Below the pieces are notes generated by a model. It did no database searches, was not told where the DNA came from, and was given only the letters and a program-made list of their open reading frames with translations. Source: Eudromia elegans (taxonomy: Eukaryota; Chordata; Aves; Tinamiformes; Tinamidae). From it: a stretch of DNA of 64,000 nt. The DNA lies in contig PTEX01000060.1 in NCBI GenBank assembly GCA_003342815.1, forward strand, positions 1,748,244-1,812,243, written 5' to 3'. Position 1 is the stretch's first letter, and each line of letters starts with the position of its first letter. This document shows, one piece after another, positions 37,275-50,700 of the stretch. A program made the position numbers and the translations under genes.

Positions 37275-39903
37275 GAATTAGATTGCTAGCACTGATTGCA
37301 ATGAATACTTGACTAAGAAAGGAATTGAATTTGGATGAGGAGTATGGGTCCATAACTGAAAAACTGTACAGCAAACAGATCTCTCAAATTGAAAGTGCTT
37401 TGTGTGACAGCCAGTGGGTGATCTTCAGTGAACTGATTAAATTTATGCAGAAACTTTAATGTGAAACCAAAGGAAGAAACTGTCATTGTGTTTTGCCATT
37501 AAAGATTGGAAGAGAAGAAGCAGGACTCTCATATCCTGAAAATATAGGCAAAATCCATAGCCAAACTCCCGAAGAATTTGATGGCAACTTTGCTAAGTGA
37601 CAGCTGAGAAATGCAGCTGCTTACTTCCTCCCTGACAAAACCGATGCTTATGAAAGAGAGAACGAATCAGTGTGGCAACCTCTGCCTTTATGTGTGAGGG
37701 TTTGGGGGTTTCTTTTTAGTGTATAACAATAAAAACATAGAAATCATGCATATCTTGACATATCTGTGCATTCCTATCTGCCCCATCCCTAATCATATGA
37801 GGAGAAAGAATTGATAGGTCACAAATTCTCTTTATGGAGCACCACAAATGAGCTATTCACAGTCAACAGGTCATGTGACATTTTTTGGAGTCTGGGAACA
37901 TTTATTCCTGCTTTTGTTGAAATCAATGGAGAGGCCCTTCCAAGCTCAGTGACGCAGATTTGAGTCCCGAGCACAGTACATGAGCCATGTCATATGGAAA
38001 CCTGGGAGCCTGAAGAACAGTAGAGAACAAAAGAGGAGGGAAGAAGAGTCATTTTAAGTTCAAAACTTAAAATTTCATTAAGCCTCAATAAAACTTTACT
38101 TTACATGATCATTACACGAGTTAAAGGAACACATTCCTGGGTTTGATCCCAGATTATGAATTACTGACATTTTTAGTCTACATCTTTTGCCATTATGCTT
38201 CACTGCCTGCTGCCCAGAGTTTCTTTCTCCTTGATATTTTGCATATCATGTAGCTGTGAACTAGTTAACTGTCAGAGAAAAGGATGAACTTCCTTTTGGC
38301 CTATTCATCACCTCTGTTTGGCTTCACAGTAAATTAGAGGGAGAACAGCACTTAGAAGTAAGACAAAACCCTTTATAGTGAATTTTTGTGTACCATCCCC
38401 ACTTGCTGGAGCTGGGGTGGGTGTCTGATATAGTTGGCAACAGCCCTACGTAGGTAGAGGCTTGGGTAACTGCAGGGAATTATCATGGTGATTTATCTTT
38501 GTGATTGAAAAGATAGTTTGGAGGGAAGGTAAGAAAAAGAAACTGATATCAATGGTGGGATATCAACTCTGCTGCCTGACCAAGGTTCTGGTTGTTACTG
38601 AGCACTGCAGATGTTCAAGACACCTTCTTGAGAGAGACAGACATACTGGGAGAACTATAGGAGACTCATGCCTAGGGAGAGCAGCTGAAGGACAAGTCAG
38701 ACACTGTGTTATGCTTCACATCATGTTATGGGCAAAAAGGGAACATATCTAATAAGTAGAGTCATGACTTTACTATTAGTCTAACTAAAGTGTTAGCAGT
38801 CTAACAAACTGAAAAAAAAAATCGTTTTTAAATGCTTGTAATACAATCTGCCTACCAGCTTTGTCCTTCCTAGTTTCCAGTTTCACGTTATAATTGTTCT
38901 TCTCTCTGCAAAACTGCTCTTACCTGATCCACAGCTGCACAGCCTTGTGGATGAATAATCACCCATTGGGTTTGCATTTTTATTCTAGTATCATAGATAG
39001 TTCATTCTACACAAAAGAACTTTTTTTTTCTTTTTTTACTATCTATTAACTAGTATGAGATGTTACATCATACATATTGTTGCCTGATCCCAACATTACT
39101 GCTATTACAGCTGAGACAAGCTAAAATCAGCTCAGGCCAAGACAAGTCCAGGCTAGTCAGTTAGCCTGCACAGTTAGGCCAATGAAAAGCTTGTGTTTTT
39201 TACAGTGGTGGCAGAATTACATGTACATGGTGACAACTTCACAGTTACAGAAATAACACTGTTTATCTGTGTTCAGGCTTGTCCCAAAAGCACAAGATGG
39301 AATTTAATGAGGTTTGTTTCCTTAGATTGCTACATCATTGTGGAAATGAATGTATTTTGTCACTGGACAGACATCTGTTGGGTTCTTCTCCTTGTGCTGT
39401 TTCATCAGTCTCTGAAAGTTCAAACTCTGACAGTCAAAAAAACTGTCATATTGAATCTTCTTGATCCCTGAATGCTATTCGGCTTCCATAAATCAATCAC
39501 TCATGAACATAAAATCTGCTATTATTTAGGATAGTTAAAAAATAAGAATTGCTGTGTCAGCCCAATGCACAATCTCACTGCACATCTTGGATTTATCAAG
39601 ACCATTTTAGATTTAGGGACTGCTGCATGAACAGTCCATGCTAAAGCAGAAACTGAAAGAGACTGTATTTTTCCTCATAAATCACATGAATTCAGGACAA
39701 GAGACTTAGAGAGAAACAATTAGCTGTGACTTGCAAGAAGTTGTTACAGTCAATAATGTTGGATGCAGACAGATTTTGATTTCTACTCTATTAGCCACAC
39801 ATCAGTGAAAACTTGGTTTTAAGGCAGTAGCAGGCAGGAATACATATGCTAACCTTCCCTTTTAGGTAAATCGAAAGAAAACTCAGCGTCATTATTGGTC
39901 TTA
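37275..39903. other. Unique non-coding stretch between two CR1 copies
   Basis: AT-rich DNA without a recognisable gene or repeat apart from short T and A runs (near 38812 and 39022). Plus-strand frames around 38501 and 39193 have no recognisable domain. Confidence 0.5.
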
Positions 39904-40463
39904 TCATAGAATCATAGAATGGCTAGGGTTGGAAGGGACCTCTAGAGGTCATCTAGTCCAACCCCCCTGCACACACAGGGTCTCCTAGAGCATGTGGCAC
40001 AGGGTGATGTCCAGGTGGGTTTTGAAGATCTCCAGAGAAGGAGACTCCACCACCTCTCTGGGCAGCCTGTTCCAGTGCTCTGTCACCCTCACCGTTAAAA
40101 AATTCTTTCTCAAGATCCTGTGGAACTTTTGGTGCCTCAATTTGCGGCCATTTCCTCTAGTTCTATCACTGGCCACCACTGAGAAGAGGCCAGCCCCCTC
40201 CTCCTCACTCCCTGTCTTGAGATATTTATATACATTAATCAGGTCCCCTCTCAGAACTGCACACAGTACTTGAGGTGCGGCCTCACCAGGGCTGAGGGGC
40301 AGAATCACCTCCCTCAACCTGCTGGAGACGCTCTGCTTAATGCACCCCAGGATCCCATTGGCCTTCTTGGCCACGAGGGCACACTGCTGCCTCATGGTCG
40401 ACTTGTCGTCCACCATGACGCCCAGGTCCCTCTCTGCGGGGCTGCTCTCCAGGAGGTCACTTA
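39904..40463 (-). mobile_element. CR1 LINE, 5'-truncated, with internal deletion
   Basis: On the minus strand this is the C-terminal part of CR1 ORF2 and a 3' UTR with ATTCTATG tail repeats. Coding words include [37 protein letters not shown] and [18 protein letters not shown]. Compared with the copy at 10987, 142 bp are absent at about 40256-40258 (corresponding to 11338-11479), removing the [11 protein letters not shown] to [10 protein letters not shown] part. A CAG sits at both edges of the missing piece, as in microhomology-mediated deletion. A frame of about 199 codons remains open across the junction and runs beyond the CR1 edge into unrelated sequence; it is not a gene. Confidence 0.94.
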
Positions 40464-41428
40464 TGGATGTAGCGAAAGGAATGTTTATGTGCGGTATTCT
40501 GTCAAGACATAATTTATTAAAAGAATTATTAGTATCAGCTGCTAATAGGACAGGGGTACTGTGAAAAAGTGTTACTTCTGCCAAGAAATCTGTTTATACC
40601 TACTCAGATGTGTCACTGCACCAAGTGACTTACAAAGAGATTGGCACAGAATTTGACACTGGTCCTTATTCCCCCAAAGTAAATAAGAAGTTGTTTAAAA
40701 TGGGAAGCACCTTCAAAACATGAAGCGTATAAAGCTCTCTGCATAAAATTTAGCATCAAAATACGATTTTTATATTTTTGACATTTTTAGGGCTGATTTA
40801 AGTAGGTTTTTCTTCAATGCTGCATCACAACCCCTAAATTTAGCTGATCCCAAGAAATTAATCTGCCTAAGAATGCACAGCAAATCTGAACCATATAATT
40901 TATATTAACATTCCAATCAAGTGAAGATGGAACTTTTAACAATTAATTTTCTAGAAAATTATTATGCCTTTCTTGGAAGATGATTTAACTGCTTTGATCT
41001 ATGTGCTCCTGAAAATAAGCTTTATCAGGAAGATTCAGTAATTGAGATAAGAGAAAGTAAAGGCACGCTCAAGACATTCAATATTTTCTATAGATAAGAG
41101 TAGAAATTGTAAATTTCGTCACTGCTATCAGATTCTATAAGTACTGTAATCAGATGTTATGTCACAAGAGCTTCTGCTGTGAATTATTGAATGAGTGAAA
41201 AAGCACTATCATAAAAAGACTTCAACTGAAGTGTAATTGGAATAACCACATGGTTTTGGTCTTTGTAAGCTGAGGACGTCTTACTTCTTTTGAACTGAGA
41301 TCCTGGGTTTTCCAGTAGAAAAATATATCCTCCTTTGATTCCAAGAGCCTATGCTCTGCTTTATGTCAAAGCAGATCCATATTGTTTCCATGATGAAGTC
41401 CTCAAAGAATAAAAAGCAAGAAATCTAA
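40464..41428. other. Unique non-coding stretch
   Basis: AT-rich, with no gene or repeat recognised between the CR1 at 39904 and the CR1 tail at 41429. Confidence 0.5.
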
Positions 41429-41609
41429 AATTTGAATTAGATATTAGGAAAAACATTTTCATAATGAGAGTGATCAAATACTAGAATATATATAACCTAG
41501 GAAGTTTGTTTGAACAAATAATGCACTACAAATCAACTCTTACTGGAACATTCAACTGAATGAGCTCCAGAGTTCTCTTCCAACCCAAAATATCCTCTGA
41601 TTCTGTGAA
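41429..41609 (+). mobile_element. Ancient CR1 LINE 3' scrap
   Basis: Words in CR1 order survive with heavy decay. TTAGATATTAGGAAAAACAT resembles the CR1 word GGATATTAGGAAAAATTTCT. CTCCAGAGTTCTCTTCCAAC resembles the CR1 end CTCCAGAGGTCCCTTCCAAC. A TCTGATTCTGTGA tail follows. The middle is hardly recognisable. This is the most diverged CR1 in the window. Confidence 0.75.
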
Positions 41610-44600
41610 GTCAGGACTGGTATTAATGGTGGAGAAAAGCTAAAGCTTCCCCTATGAATCTGAAGCTTGACCCCAAAATCTAAAGGGATGGACTGAGAAA
41701 TGCATAGACGTGTAGAAGTGCTGGGTTTTGATTTACTGCTGCTGCGCTGCAAATCGTCCCAATACCACAGGGGCCTGGGACTGTGATGGCCTTGTGACAC
41801 ATAAGCCAACCAGCGTGCCCTTATCTTGGAAAGCAGAGCGGCCTGCACAAAAGGAGGGAATCATCAATGCTAAATCAGAATATGGAAAAATGCAAGTATG
41901 CATCTGTGCTGAATCATATCATGAGAGTATTTTTTATGACTATGCAGGATGTTAATTTTTCTACTTTAATCAAGGCCCTATGATTTCTTTGTCCTGCTGA
42001 TGTATGCACCTCTGATCTGCCCTCCAGTGTATCTGCCCTTTTTAGTACTTACATGGTATAAGTCTTTCAGTGCCATTTCCTTCACTGAATTTATAATGAA
42101 TTTATAATTTATGATACACGGTGTGGGATGTGTACAAAGCTGCTTTTGAAACTTTGTGCTGTGTATTCCACAGAATGCCAGCTGTCATTTGATATGTTAA
42201 TTTCAGAACCTAATGATGTTTTAATTAAAATAATTTGAGTTAATAATCATAGATTCTGATCCTCAAAAAGGAAAGAAAATAATGACAGCAATTTAAAAGT
42301 GGTTATTCAATTTGGTATATATACTGAATGCAGGAACTTTTCTTAATACAAATGCTATGTTCTGACTAATTAAATATAAAAAAAACTTTTGTTAGGGAAC
42401 TGAACAAAAACTGTTTGTATTTCATGTTTGTAAGAATAAGGACATCTTCCTATTCTTCCAGAGCTCTTGAAGACTAGAACCAGGAATTGAGCCTGGTCCC
42501 TTTGCTTACTGAAGATTTAAATAAGCTTATATAACAGTAACGTTAAATGGATATCAAAGGCTGTCACTGTGTTCCTGATTCAGAAAAGCTTTATGCACTT
42601 CTCAGTTCCATTGTAGTTGATAAGAGGCATGTAGTAATCAAGTGTTTTGAAGAATTCAGACTTAATATAATGGCTTTAAGTTATAAAATCCTAATTCAAC
42701 TGAGGTTTTAAGTACAGGGTTTTGGTGTTGTTGTTACTGTTGTTTAGTGTTAGCATGTTTAATGTCCTTTTATAAGTATGATTTTTTTATGTGTCTCCTA
42801 CTCAGAAAAAAAAGAGATGAAAATATAATTGGAGAACATTGTCTAAGCCAGAAAATGTCTTTCTTTCAAATGTAGTTACTGTTGCTGGATCTAGAAATCT
42901 GAGGCCTTGATAAATATTTTAAGATTAAAAGAAGAAAATTTACCATGCAGACTATGGTCTGTATTGTTAGCATCCTGCAGACCGCAGAACTTCCTGGTTT
43001 AAATGAGCCATGTGGAATTCATTGGGTGTGAATTGTATACAAATCTGTAAATGTGCAATCAAAATAAATTCAACAGGCAATTTGATAAACAGATTTAATA
43101 TATTTTAGAGGCTATAGAAAAAGCTTAACTACTTCTTTTGCTTTTTTTTGTTTTTGAATTCTACTCTTCCTTTAATGCCTTGAAACATATCCCAGTATAC
43201 TAAACAGAAGGCACTTTGTTATAATAAATAGATAATATATTCTATATTGAAGCTATTGGTTGTAGAAAAAAATGAATATTATCTGTACCTCCTTAGGCTA
43301 AAATACAATTTCCTGATGTCTTTGTCTTTATTTCCAATGATATTATATGTAAAACTAATAAGATTAGAGCCTTGAATAACTGCAAAAGTGATAATGTAAG
43401 GAAAAATTATATGTAAAAATATATCTGCTTTAAAAAGATCCATTTAATGAAAAAACACTCCAGGACTATATTATTTAGTTATAGAAACCTGCTGACAACA
43501 ACTTAGAAACTCAGATACAAGAAAATCCTGACTTCACCTTTAAGAGATATCACTGAATTATTTAAGCATAATTGCCTATCAGATGATGTACAGACTAGGT
43601 CTGATTTTAATGCACAAGACTGAGTATTTTAAAGCATTAATCGTATTCCACTCAACCTCACTTGTAGCTGACTGCACTTTTCAGATTTGTAGGATTTGTG
43701 GAATTTGGGTCTATGCCTTCTTAAAACAAGCACACTGGCTCCTGTGATGATGAATGTAGGATAGGCATTCTTGGATATACAAGCAGCTGGGTCTGTGATC
43801 CTATAAGACCTATATGATCCTGGTTTCATGGCACAAGATTGTATGCATCCTCCATAAAGCCCTTGGTTCTTGACCCCTTTCAAATGAAAGCTTTGGCTGC
43901 CTCCAAAGCAATGACTTCATGCTTTGTGATTTAAGCCTTCTTGTCTACCCTTTTCTAGACCTGAAAAGTTGGATTCTGTCTCAAGAAGGTGAAATATATG
44001 CCTTACTATAAATGGGAATTCATTATGGTCAACCCAGGACATTTAACCACTAGACCTCTTGAGTAACTAGAGTGGTATCCATCCCTTGGCATCTTTGAAT
44101 AAGTCTGAGTGGGCAGGTCAGTCAGATTTTTGGGGCTACATGAAGTGGGTTAGATTCAGTGGCCTGTGTAGTGCTAATGGTGAGTTCAGAGTCATTTATG
44201 ATCATTTCTGACCTTAGAGACCCTTGAGTTCCTCCTTGCTCTGCACCTCAGATGCTCAAGCTCACAGAGATTTGGGAGAGATGTTGCCAAAGGTCTTCTC
44301 TTTTACACAACCTACCACATAGATTGCACACCTGAGTATTTCTTTCTCTATTCCCCTAGAACCTAGAGGTCAAAATACAACATACTTCCTGCTCAGCTGT
44401 TCTGCCATTAATGTTTTTGTAACCAGGAAGACTGAGTAGTAGTGACAAGTTATTAGTGTGCAGCTACTGTGTTTCTGCAGCTATCCAGCAGGGAGAGAAA
44501 CTGAATTTCAGTGTGTGTCCATAAACCGTAGCAGAAATGTTATGATTTTTCTTAGGTGTTCAGTAACCCAGAGGATCCTAAGAGGAAAGCTTACCTGAGC

Positions 44601-45289
44601 AAAATTTGAATGCTACATTTTAATAGAGGCTCAACATCAATAAAGTATATAAAAAATTGTGTGCTTGACAGAGGATTTTCCATTTAATTAGATTGTTGGT
44701 TATTGTTTGGTTTTAAATTCAAATTTAAAGAAAACAACATAGAGGCAAAATTTGTCAGTAAAACAACATAGATGTAGAGAGAAGTGAATGATTTTTGTCA
44801 CAGTTAGAGAGCAAAGAAAAAATAAAATTTTGCCTTCTATTTTTATTTTTTTAAGAATAGGTTGCAATGTGATTTCTTTCTACTCATTCCTGCAGTCCTA
44901 AATTCTGTAAACATATATGTTACCGCAGAAATCTCAATAAGGAACCTACAATTCTTTTCTGTATTTTGCCCATAGTCAGTATAGCAGGATAAAGAATCTT
45001 CATGAAATTAATGCACTGAAATTTGTCTGCTGGAACCCTGCACACTTCACTTGTTAACAGCTCTTGCTCATGATTCACAGGTTAAACCCTAATTAGAGTA
45101 CTCATTTCCCCTCCAGGAATTCTTTAAAAACAAATGTTTTAACATTTAGAAATAAAAATGCATTTTTAAAATGTGCTACTAGAAGTCATGAGTTAAGTGT
45201 GGCAAGTATTAATTGAGAGATATGTGGACAGCTTTTTACTGTGATCTATTAATGTGTTTTGAAAGAATCCCATGTATCCTTTTTGGCCA

Positions 45290-45348
45290 AGCATAGAAAA
45301 AGCATAGAAAAGGATAAAAAAAGCATAGAAAGCATAGAAAAGGATAAA
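45290..45348 (+). repeat. Tandem duplication of an AGCATAGAAA unit
   Basis: Two units of about 27-32 bp lie head to tail (45290-45321 and 45322-45348). Each is made of two AGCATAGAAA words followed by AGGATAAA. Copies are nearly identical, so the duplication is fairly recent. It inflates a Lys/Glu/Ser-rich frame that should not be read as a gene. Confidence 0.75.
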
Positions 45349-45451
45349 GCAGAGGAAGAGTTAGAGTTAGGGACCAAAACTATAAAGCAATTTAGACAGA
45401 ATTTGGAGAAACATTTTGTTCTACATAGATTAGAGAAAGTTCAAATACATA

Positions 45452-45499
45452 AATATCTATATATCTATATATCTATAGATAGATATATATATATCTATC
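45452..45499. repeat. TATC / TA microsatellite, partly self-complementary
   Basis: ATATCT units on the left and GATAGATATA on the right meet at a CTATAG centre, so the tract can fold back on itself. Microsatellite expansion is the simple explanation. Confidence 0.8.
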
Positions 45500-46397
45500 A
45501 CATTTGACCAAAACCATGAAAAATTAGACAGTTCTGTCTGGCATCTTGGATCTAGTCGGTTGTTATCTCTGCAGTTTCAAGTACTTGTAGAGTCAATGAT
45601 CTGTTAATCATTACAAATTTCCATTTTATTCAATCTGAATAATCTTATTGCTCATAACTGGATTTATTTTTGGTTTTCTGGCTTTTTTTTTTTTTACTAC
45701 ACAGTGTCTTGTGGGTCTTTTTTGGTTTTGGTTTTCTCTAATATAATTGATAACACAAGTGCTTTAGCCAGATGTGTTTTTTCTAGCATTTTACTAAGTA
45801 GGATTTTATTTCAAGGAATTATCTTATAAGAAAGGGCAGGAAAAGGAAAACAGAACCGTAGTCACCAAATGGAATAGAATAAATTGTTCTTGGACTAATC
45901 ACAATATTGTTTTTAACACTATGCATCTTCAGTGGGAAAGAATTCTTACTCTTCTTATTCCAAGCAGATGCTTAGATGCTCAATAATTCCACTCCTAGAT
46001 TTTTCACAGGTCTTTTGGAATGAAGATCAGCATTATTAACTTTTAAGTAAAAGTGACTTGAGGATTGGCCACAAAGACTGATAAATGACCAGTATCATGG
46101 GTGCAAAGAGGAGTAATAAGAGAGAATACTGTTTTCTTCATCTAGGTTTGGAAATTCAAATTAAAAATGGAATCTGTCAAAATAGGTACAAATCTGAGAA
46201 TGCAAACAGAGATTTGATTTGGTTCATAGACCAGTAGTGCTTATGTAAGATTGTGATTAGTTTGATGCAACTTCAGTAAATCCTTCTAAACCTTTGTCTT
46301 TTGATAGAACAACGCATGCTGTGGAACTTGATTAACCTACTGCAGAATAGAGACCTAATTTGTTGTAGATTCAATATTTTCAAACATCTTTTTTCTT

Positions 46398-46416
46398 TTT
46401 CTTTTTTTTTTTTTTT
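46398..46416. repeat. Poly-T-rich tract
   Basis: A T-rich run in unique sequence, with a further T-rich stretch just upstream broken by single C residues. No associated retroposed body recognised. Confidence 0.75.
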
Positions 46417-47680
46417 CTCTAAAACAAAAGATTATCACTCTGCTTTGCAACTATGGTTTCAGGAAACAATCAAAGCTGAGTTACAGCATTACTTGCTGCT
46501 ATACATGGACTTTGTGGTCCATGCTATTTGTTTTCCAAATGAGATAACCAGAATTAGTAATGATTTCCAATCATTATGTATATCTGTGATGTAATTATAA
46601 AGAAGACGTAACATAAAGCCCGATCAGATTATTAACTATGATTTTCAATGTTATCACAACATATTAGTCTTTCTGGAAGAAATCAATGAAATAAATTTGC
46701 AAAAACAGATTATGTAAATCTTGCTTTTAAGTAGAACTTCATAGCAATTTGATCCTATTAAAAATGCTACTCTACAGCAACCACTCCACTTTAGGACTAG
46801 CAGTAAAATTCTCCAGAGTACTCCCACAAACCAATGAGTATTCACAGCAAAGTGCACTATGCAAAACAGCAAAAGATGCTGAGGAAAATTCAGGCTTGCA
46901 CTAATAGTTGCACCAAGCTAACAACTGCGGCAAATTTCCTGGGGGAGAATTCATGTTTCTTATCTTCATTTCAAGTTCTCTTTGAAATTTTTATTGATAA
47001 GTAATATGAAATTAAATGTGTCATATATTCTGACTAGTCAAAGTTTTATCTGACTGTGTAGTTATACTTCAAAAAAACAGGTGGAAAACAACTTGTAGGC
47101 CTGTGTCACCTACACTGGCCAAGGTGTTCAGCCTTAACTTGGCATGTAAGATGTAGAAGCAGAAGGAAATAACACATTACCTTTTATGTGAGGTGTTTAA
47201 ATTATGTCTCCCAAAAAACAAGAATCACAAGCTTCTTCCTGGTTAAAGTACAGGTCAGGTAGTCCTGGAAAAAACATCAGGTTTGGCCAATGAATGTGAC
47301 CATGATCTTTGTGATAGCTGAGCAATTGTCTGTAGTGACAGCTCTGAGAGTCTGAGATGTACAAAGACCTGCCGGGGTAGTTTGTTTGTTTCTTGTTTGT
47401 TTTGTTTTTTTATAATTAGTGCAGAGGACAATATGTAACGGTTACCTTTTTGCACTGACACGTGAAAGACTGGCTTCCCTGACAAGTAGCCTGAATTTTA
47501 CCTGAATTTGTCATGCAGGCAGAAAAAAAAAATCTTCTAAATGGAGTGCAATAGGAAATATGTGACACGCTTTCAGAGAGTTATATCCATTTCTCAGACT
47601 TTTCCAATCTTGTACTCCTCAGACCCAAGACAGGCTCAGTGAAGGCAAATAATTGACCAGGACTGAGACTCAAAGGGAAA

Positions 47681-47703
47681 GGTAAGGCAAGGCAAGGCAA
47701 GGC
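47681..47703. repeat. AAGGC pentanucleotide repeat
   Basis: About four units of AAGGC in unique DNA, ending in GCGTG. It is too short to be a satellite; an ordinary short tandem repeat. Confidence 0.85.
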
Positions 47704-50700
47704 GTGCAGAGGAAAAGGGAAGTTGGACTGCTTCATGGGAGCAGTGTGCCCCTCGTACTACCTCTAGCTCTGGCATTCCAGTGTTCAGCTAATGCTGCAC
47801 TCTTGTAATACATGTGCTCTGCCGTCTGGATGCTCTAGAGAGAGCTCCCATCAAGAAGAGCAAAGTTTGCAGCTTCACTCTTGTTCATAGTGAGGTTAAG
47901 ACAGCAGTGTAGGACATGTGGCCATCCATCAGAAGACTTCCATATGCCCAGGCCTAAGACTTATATCTTATAAAGTTGCTACTATTCCTTTCAGAGTAGT
48001 TTTGAAGAGGGAGTGATGCTTTGTGACTTGAATGAGACCTTTGGTAAGACTTGTTGTACACCCTGACTTATCCATTACACAGCAAATATATTTGCACTAT
48101 TGTTTAAATATTTCCTCTCTGAATGTCACAGAGGTCTATGTATTTGCCTTCTCAGAAAAATCCTGAAGTAGCAGATAAAATGTATAGATAAGACAATTTA
48201 TCTTGAGTAACCTGGAATGAAATCATATAAATTTTCTTAGAAAGATAACAGTAGACCACTCAATAGAAAAGTAGGTCATAAAATTGTTTGGTAATGGAGG
48301 CTTTCTACTTATTGAAAGACAATTCTGTCTTGAATCAGAAAAAAAAAACAAAACCTCTACCTCTCTTGCTCCTTTCTTTTCCTGATCATAAATCAAGTCA
48401 CACTGTTTTAGTTTAATTAAAAATTCTCATTTTGAAATATTTTGTTCTTATATTGTCTGTTGATATATTCTCTCATCACATTTGTTATTAAACTTATGCT
48501 CATTTTAAAATCAAAAATTTCTAAAACAGTTTCATTTTCTACAGCTCAATATTTTCTGATGAAGAAATGCTCCCAATTCCCACATAATTCCCAATCAGCT
48601 TATTTAGTTCCACAGTTCTAAGCTGCTCACTGATCTTTCTGGGCAACTGCAGATGCATTGAAATTCATTTGTTAGATGTCACTTCAGTGAGAATATATAT
48701 CATTCCTGTTACAGTTTGTTTCTTTCCACACATTTACGTGTCATTTTCTGTCAATTGTTACAGGAAAGAATGAAGAAAAAAGATACTAATCTGAGCCATG
48801 GCTTTTAAAGACAATCTAAGCTATTAAATCTTCCTTGGCAGTTTCTATATGCAACTGAAACATGATATTTAAGTATAATGAAAATAAATAGACAAATGAT
48901 GCAAAAGAACAGGCGTTTTCCCTCATTATTTCAACAATTCTTAAAGCATATATGCACCTGTTTCATCATTTTCCCTGTTATCATAATCCAATTCCCTGCA
49001 ACAGCTGCCACAGTCTCCTCTGCCATTTGAAGTGGAGGACATGAATTATTTAGCAAGATGCTTCTCTAAGACTTTGTTACAAGAAAATTTGGATAATAGA
49101 TCTTAAAGGTTAAATATAAATGGCAAATCCAAGCTCCTATAAAAGTGAGTTGACAAACGTGTCTCGATTATTCCTTTCAGAGCTAAACTTAGATACTAAT
49201 ATAATTAATGTTAATGATTCTTTAAGAGAACTTGTCAGAAAACTCATAACATCATAACTTACAAGTACTGATGCAGAACATAAGACAGCCTGAGAAGTCA
49301 AATATGTTTCTGGAGGAGATCCAAAAGTGGCTGCTCACAAAGAGTCTCTGGCTTTGGCCGGATTTCAGTGTCACCAGACAGTGAAACACAAGCCAGTATA
49401 AAGGGAGGTGTCAGAGAGGAACATTTTGGAAGTGCTAGTTTTGTTCTGGATGCTTTTCATACTTCATTACAGATATTTCAGAGGTTTTCCATCAACTTAT
49501 ACACACTTCTGAGAGTGGGATTCAGTGCAAAGGCATTCCAGGATGCTGGCAATGTCATTGTCATCATCTAGGGGGAAAGGATATTGTAGGGTTTGGGTTT
49601 CTGGTGATAATGTGAAGAGGACTCTCACACAGATAGGAAAAACTTTTACTTGGCCTGAGGAGATTCAAATTTCCCATATCACAGGAAACCATTCCAAGTC
49701 ATAAGCTGCAAAATATGCAACACTCCACACCTCTTGTCGAAGCTGGATCACTGAATAGTCAGGAAGGTGCAAAATCTTGAGAACAGAAATATGGAACTTG
49801 ATTCTTCAAAGGACTAATTGAGAAATTTCATACTTCTCAGATGCGTTGTGTTTTTTCCTGATGACTGTGATATAAATTACCTAGACAGCAGCCCTAACAG
49901 CAAGAACAAGAGTCCTACTCTAACCAACAGGCAGCAGAAACATATATTTCCCTGCTTGTTCTCCATCTTTTGACTGTAAGAGTCATGGTTGCAGTGCAGC
50001 CTGGTTTGGGCAAGAAGTCTCCCCTCACCTTTAACTATTTGACAGCATTTATCATGTCTAAATTTTGTATAGATATTATATATTGCAGTGTATACAAATG
50101 AGCAGGGTTTATATGTAACGATTCAACACTTCTTCCACAAGCTTCCCCCAAAAATCTCTTCCATGAGTTAAAAAAATAAAAAAAAAAAGTGAATGACCTT
50201 TAGTAAACCTTTAGTAAAAATAATACATTTTCTCTAGGCTCTTAAGTCTACTCATTTGTAGACAGACATCCATTTAATCCATTTAAATTCCCTAATAAGA
50301 AAAAAAAAATCATGTGTTATAAAGTATTCAAGTGTTCATAACCCTACAAACAAAGATGTATCTCCAGAATACTCGGGTTTAATGTATTGTGTTGTAGGAG
50401 ACTGTGGACCTTTGTCCACAGCTTACTGAAATACATACAAGGTTTTCTGGTCTTATTTTTTTCCAGTTAAGCTAAGGTTTGGTCTCTGAGCTCTCAAGGT
50501 CCTTTCTAGTAATTGTCATGAATGTCATGAATGACTAACATGAACTTAAGAAGTAAGAAAATCCTTATGAGTGTTCATCTGCAGCATAGTTTGCTGCAGT
50601 GAAAAATATTTTTGTTAGCATTTTCACATTAAAAGATATGTATTAGCAGAAAAAAAACCTGTTTTCTTGTTTCGTAATCTAAGTCTTTAAATTCATAGTA

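Noticed and set aside
39985-40584. Minus-strand 199-codon frame as a host gene
   Set aside because: Most of it is CR1 ORF2 with an internal deletion; its first part is unrelated flanking sequence that happens to be open.
45259-45507. Lys/Glu-rich 82-codon frame
   Set aside because: It is built from a tandem duplication of AGCATAGAAA units and runs into a TATC microsatellite.
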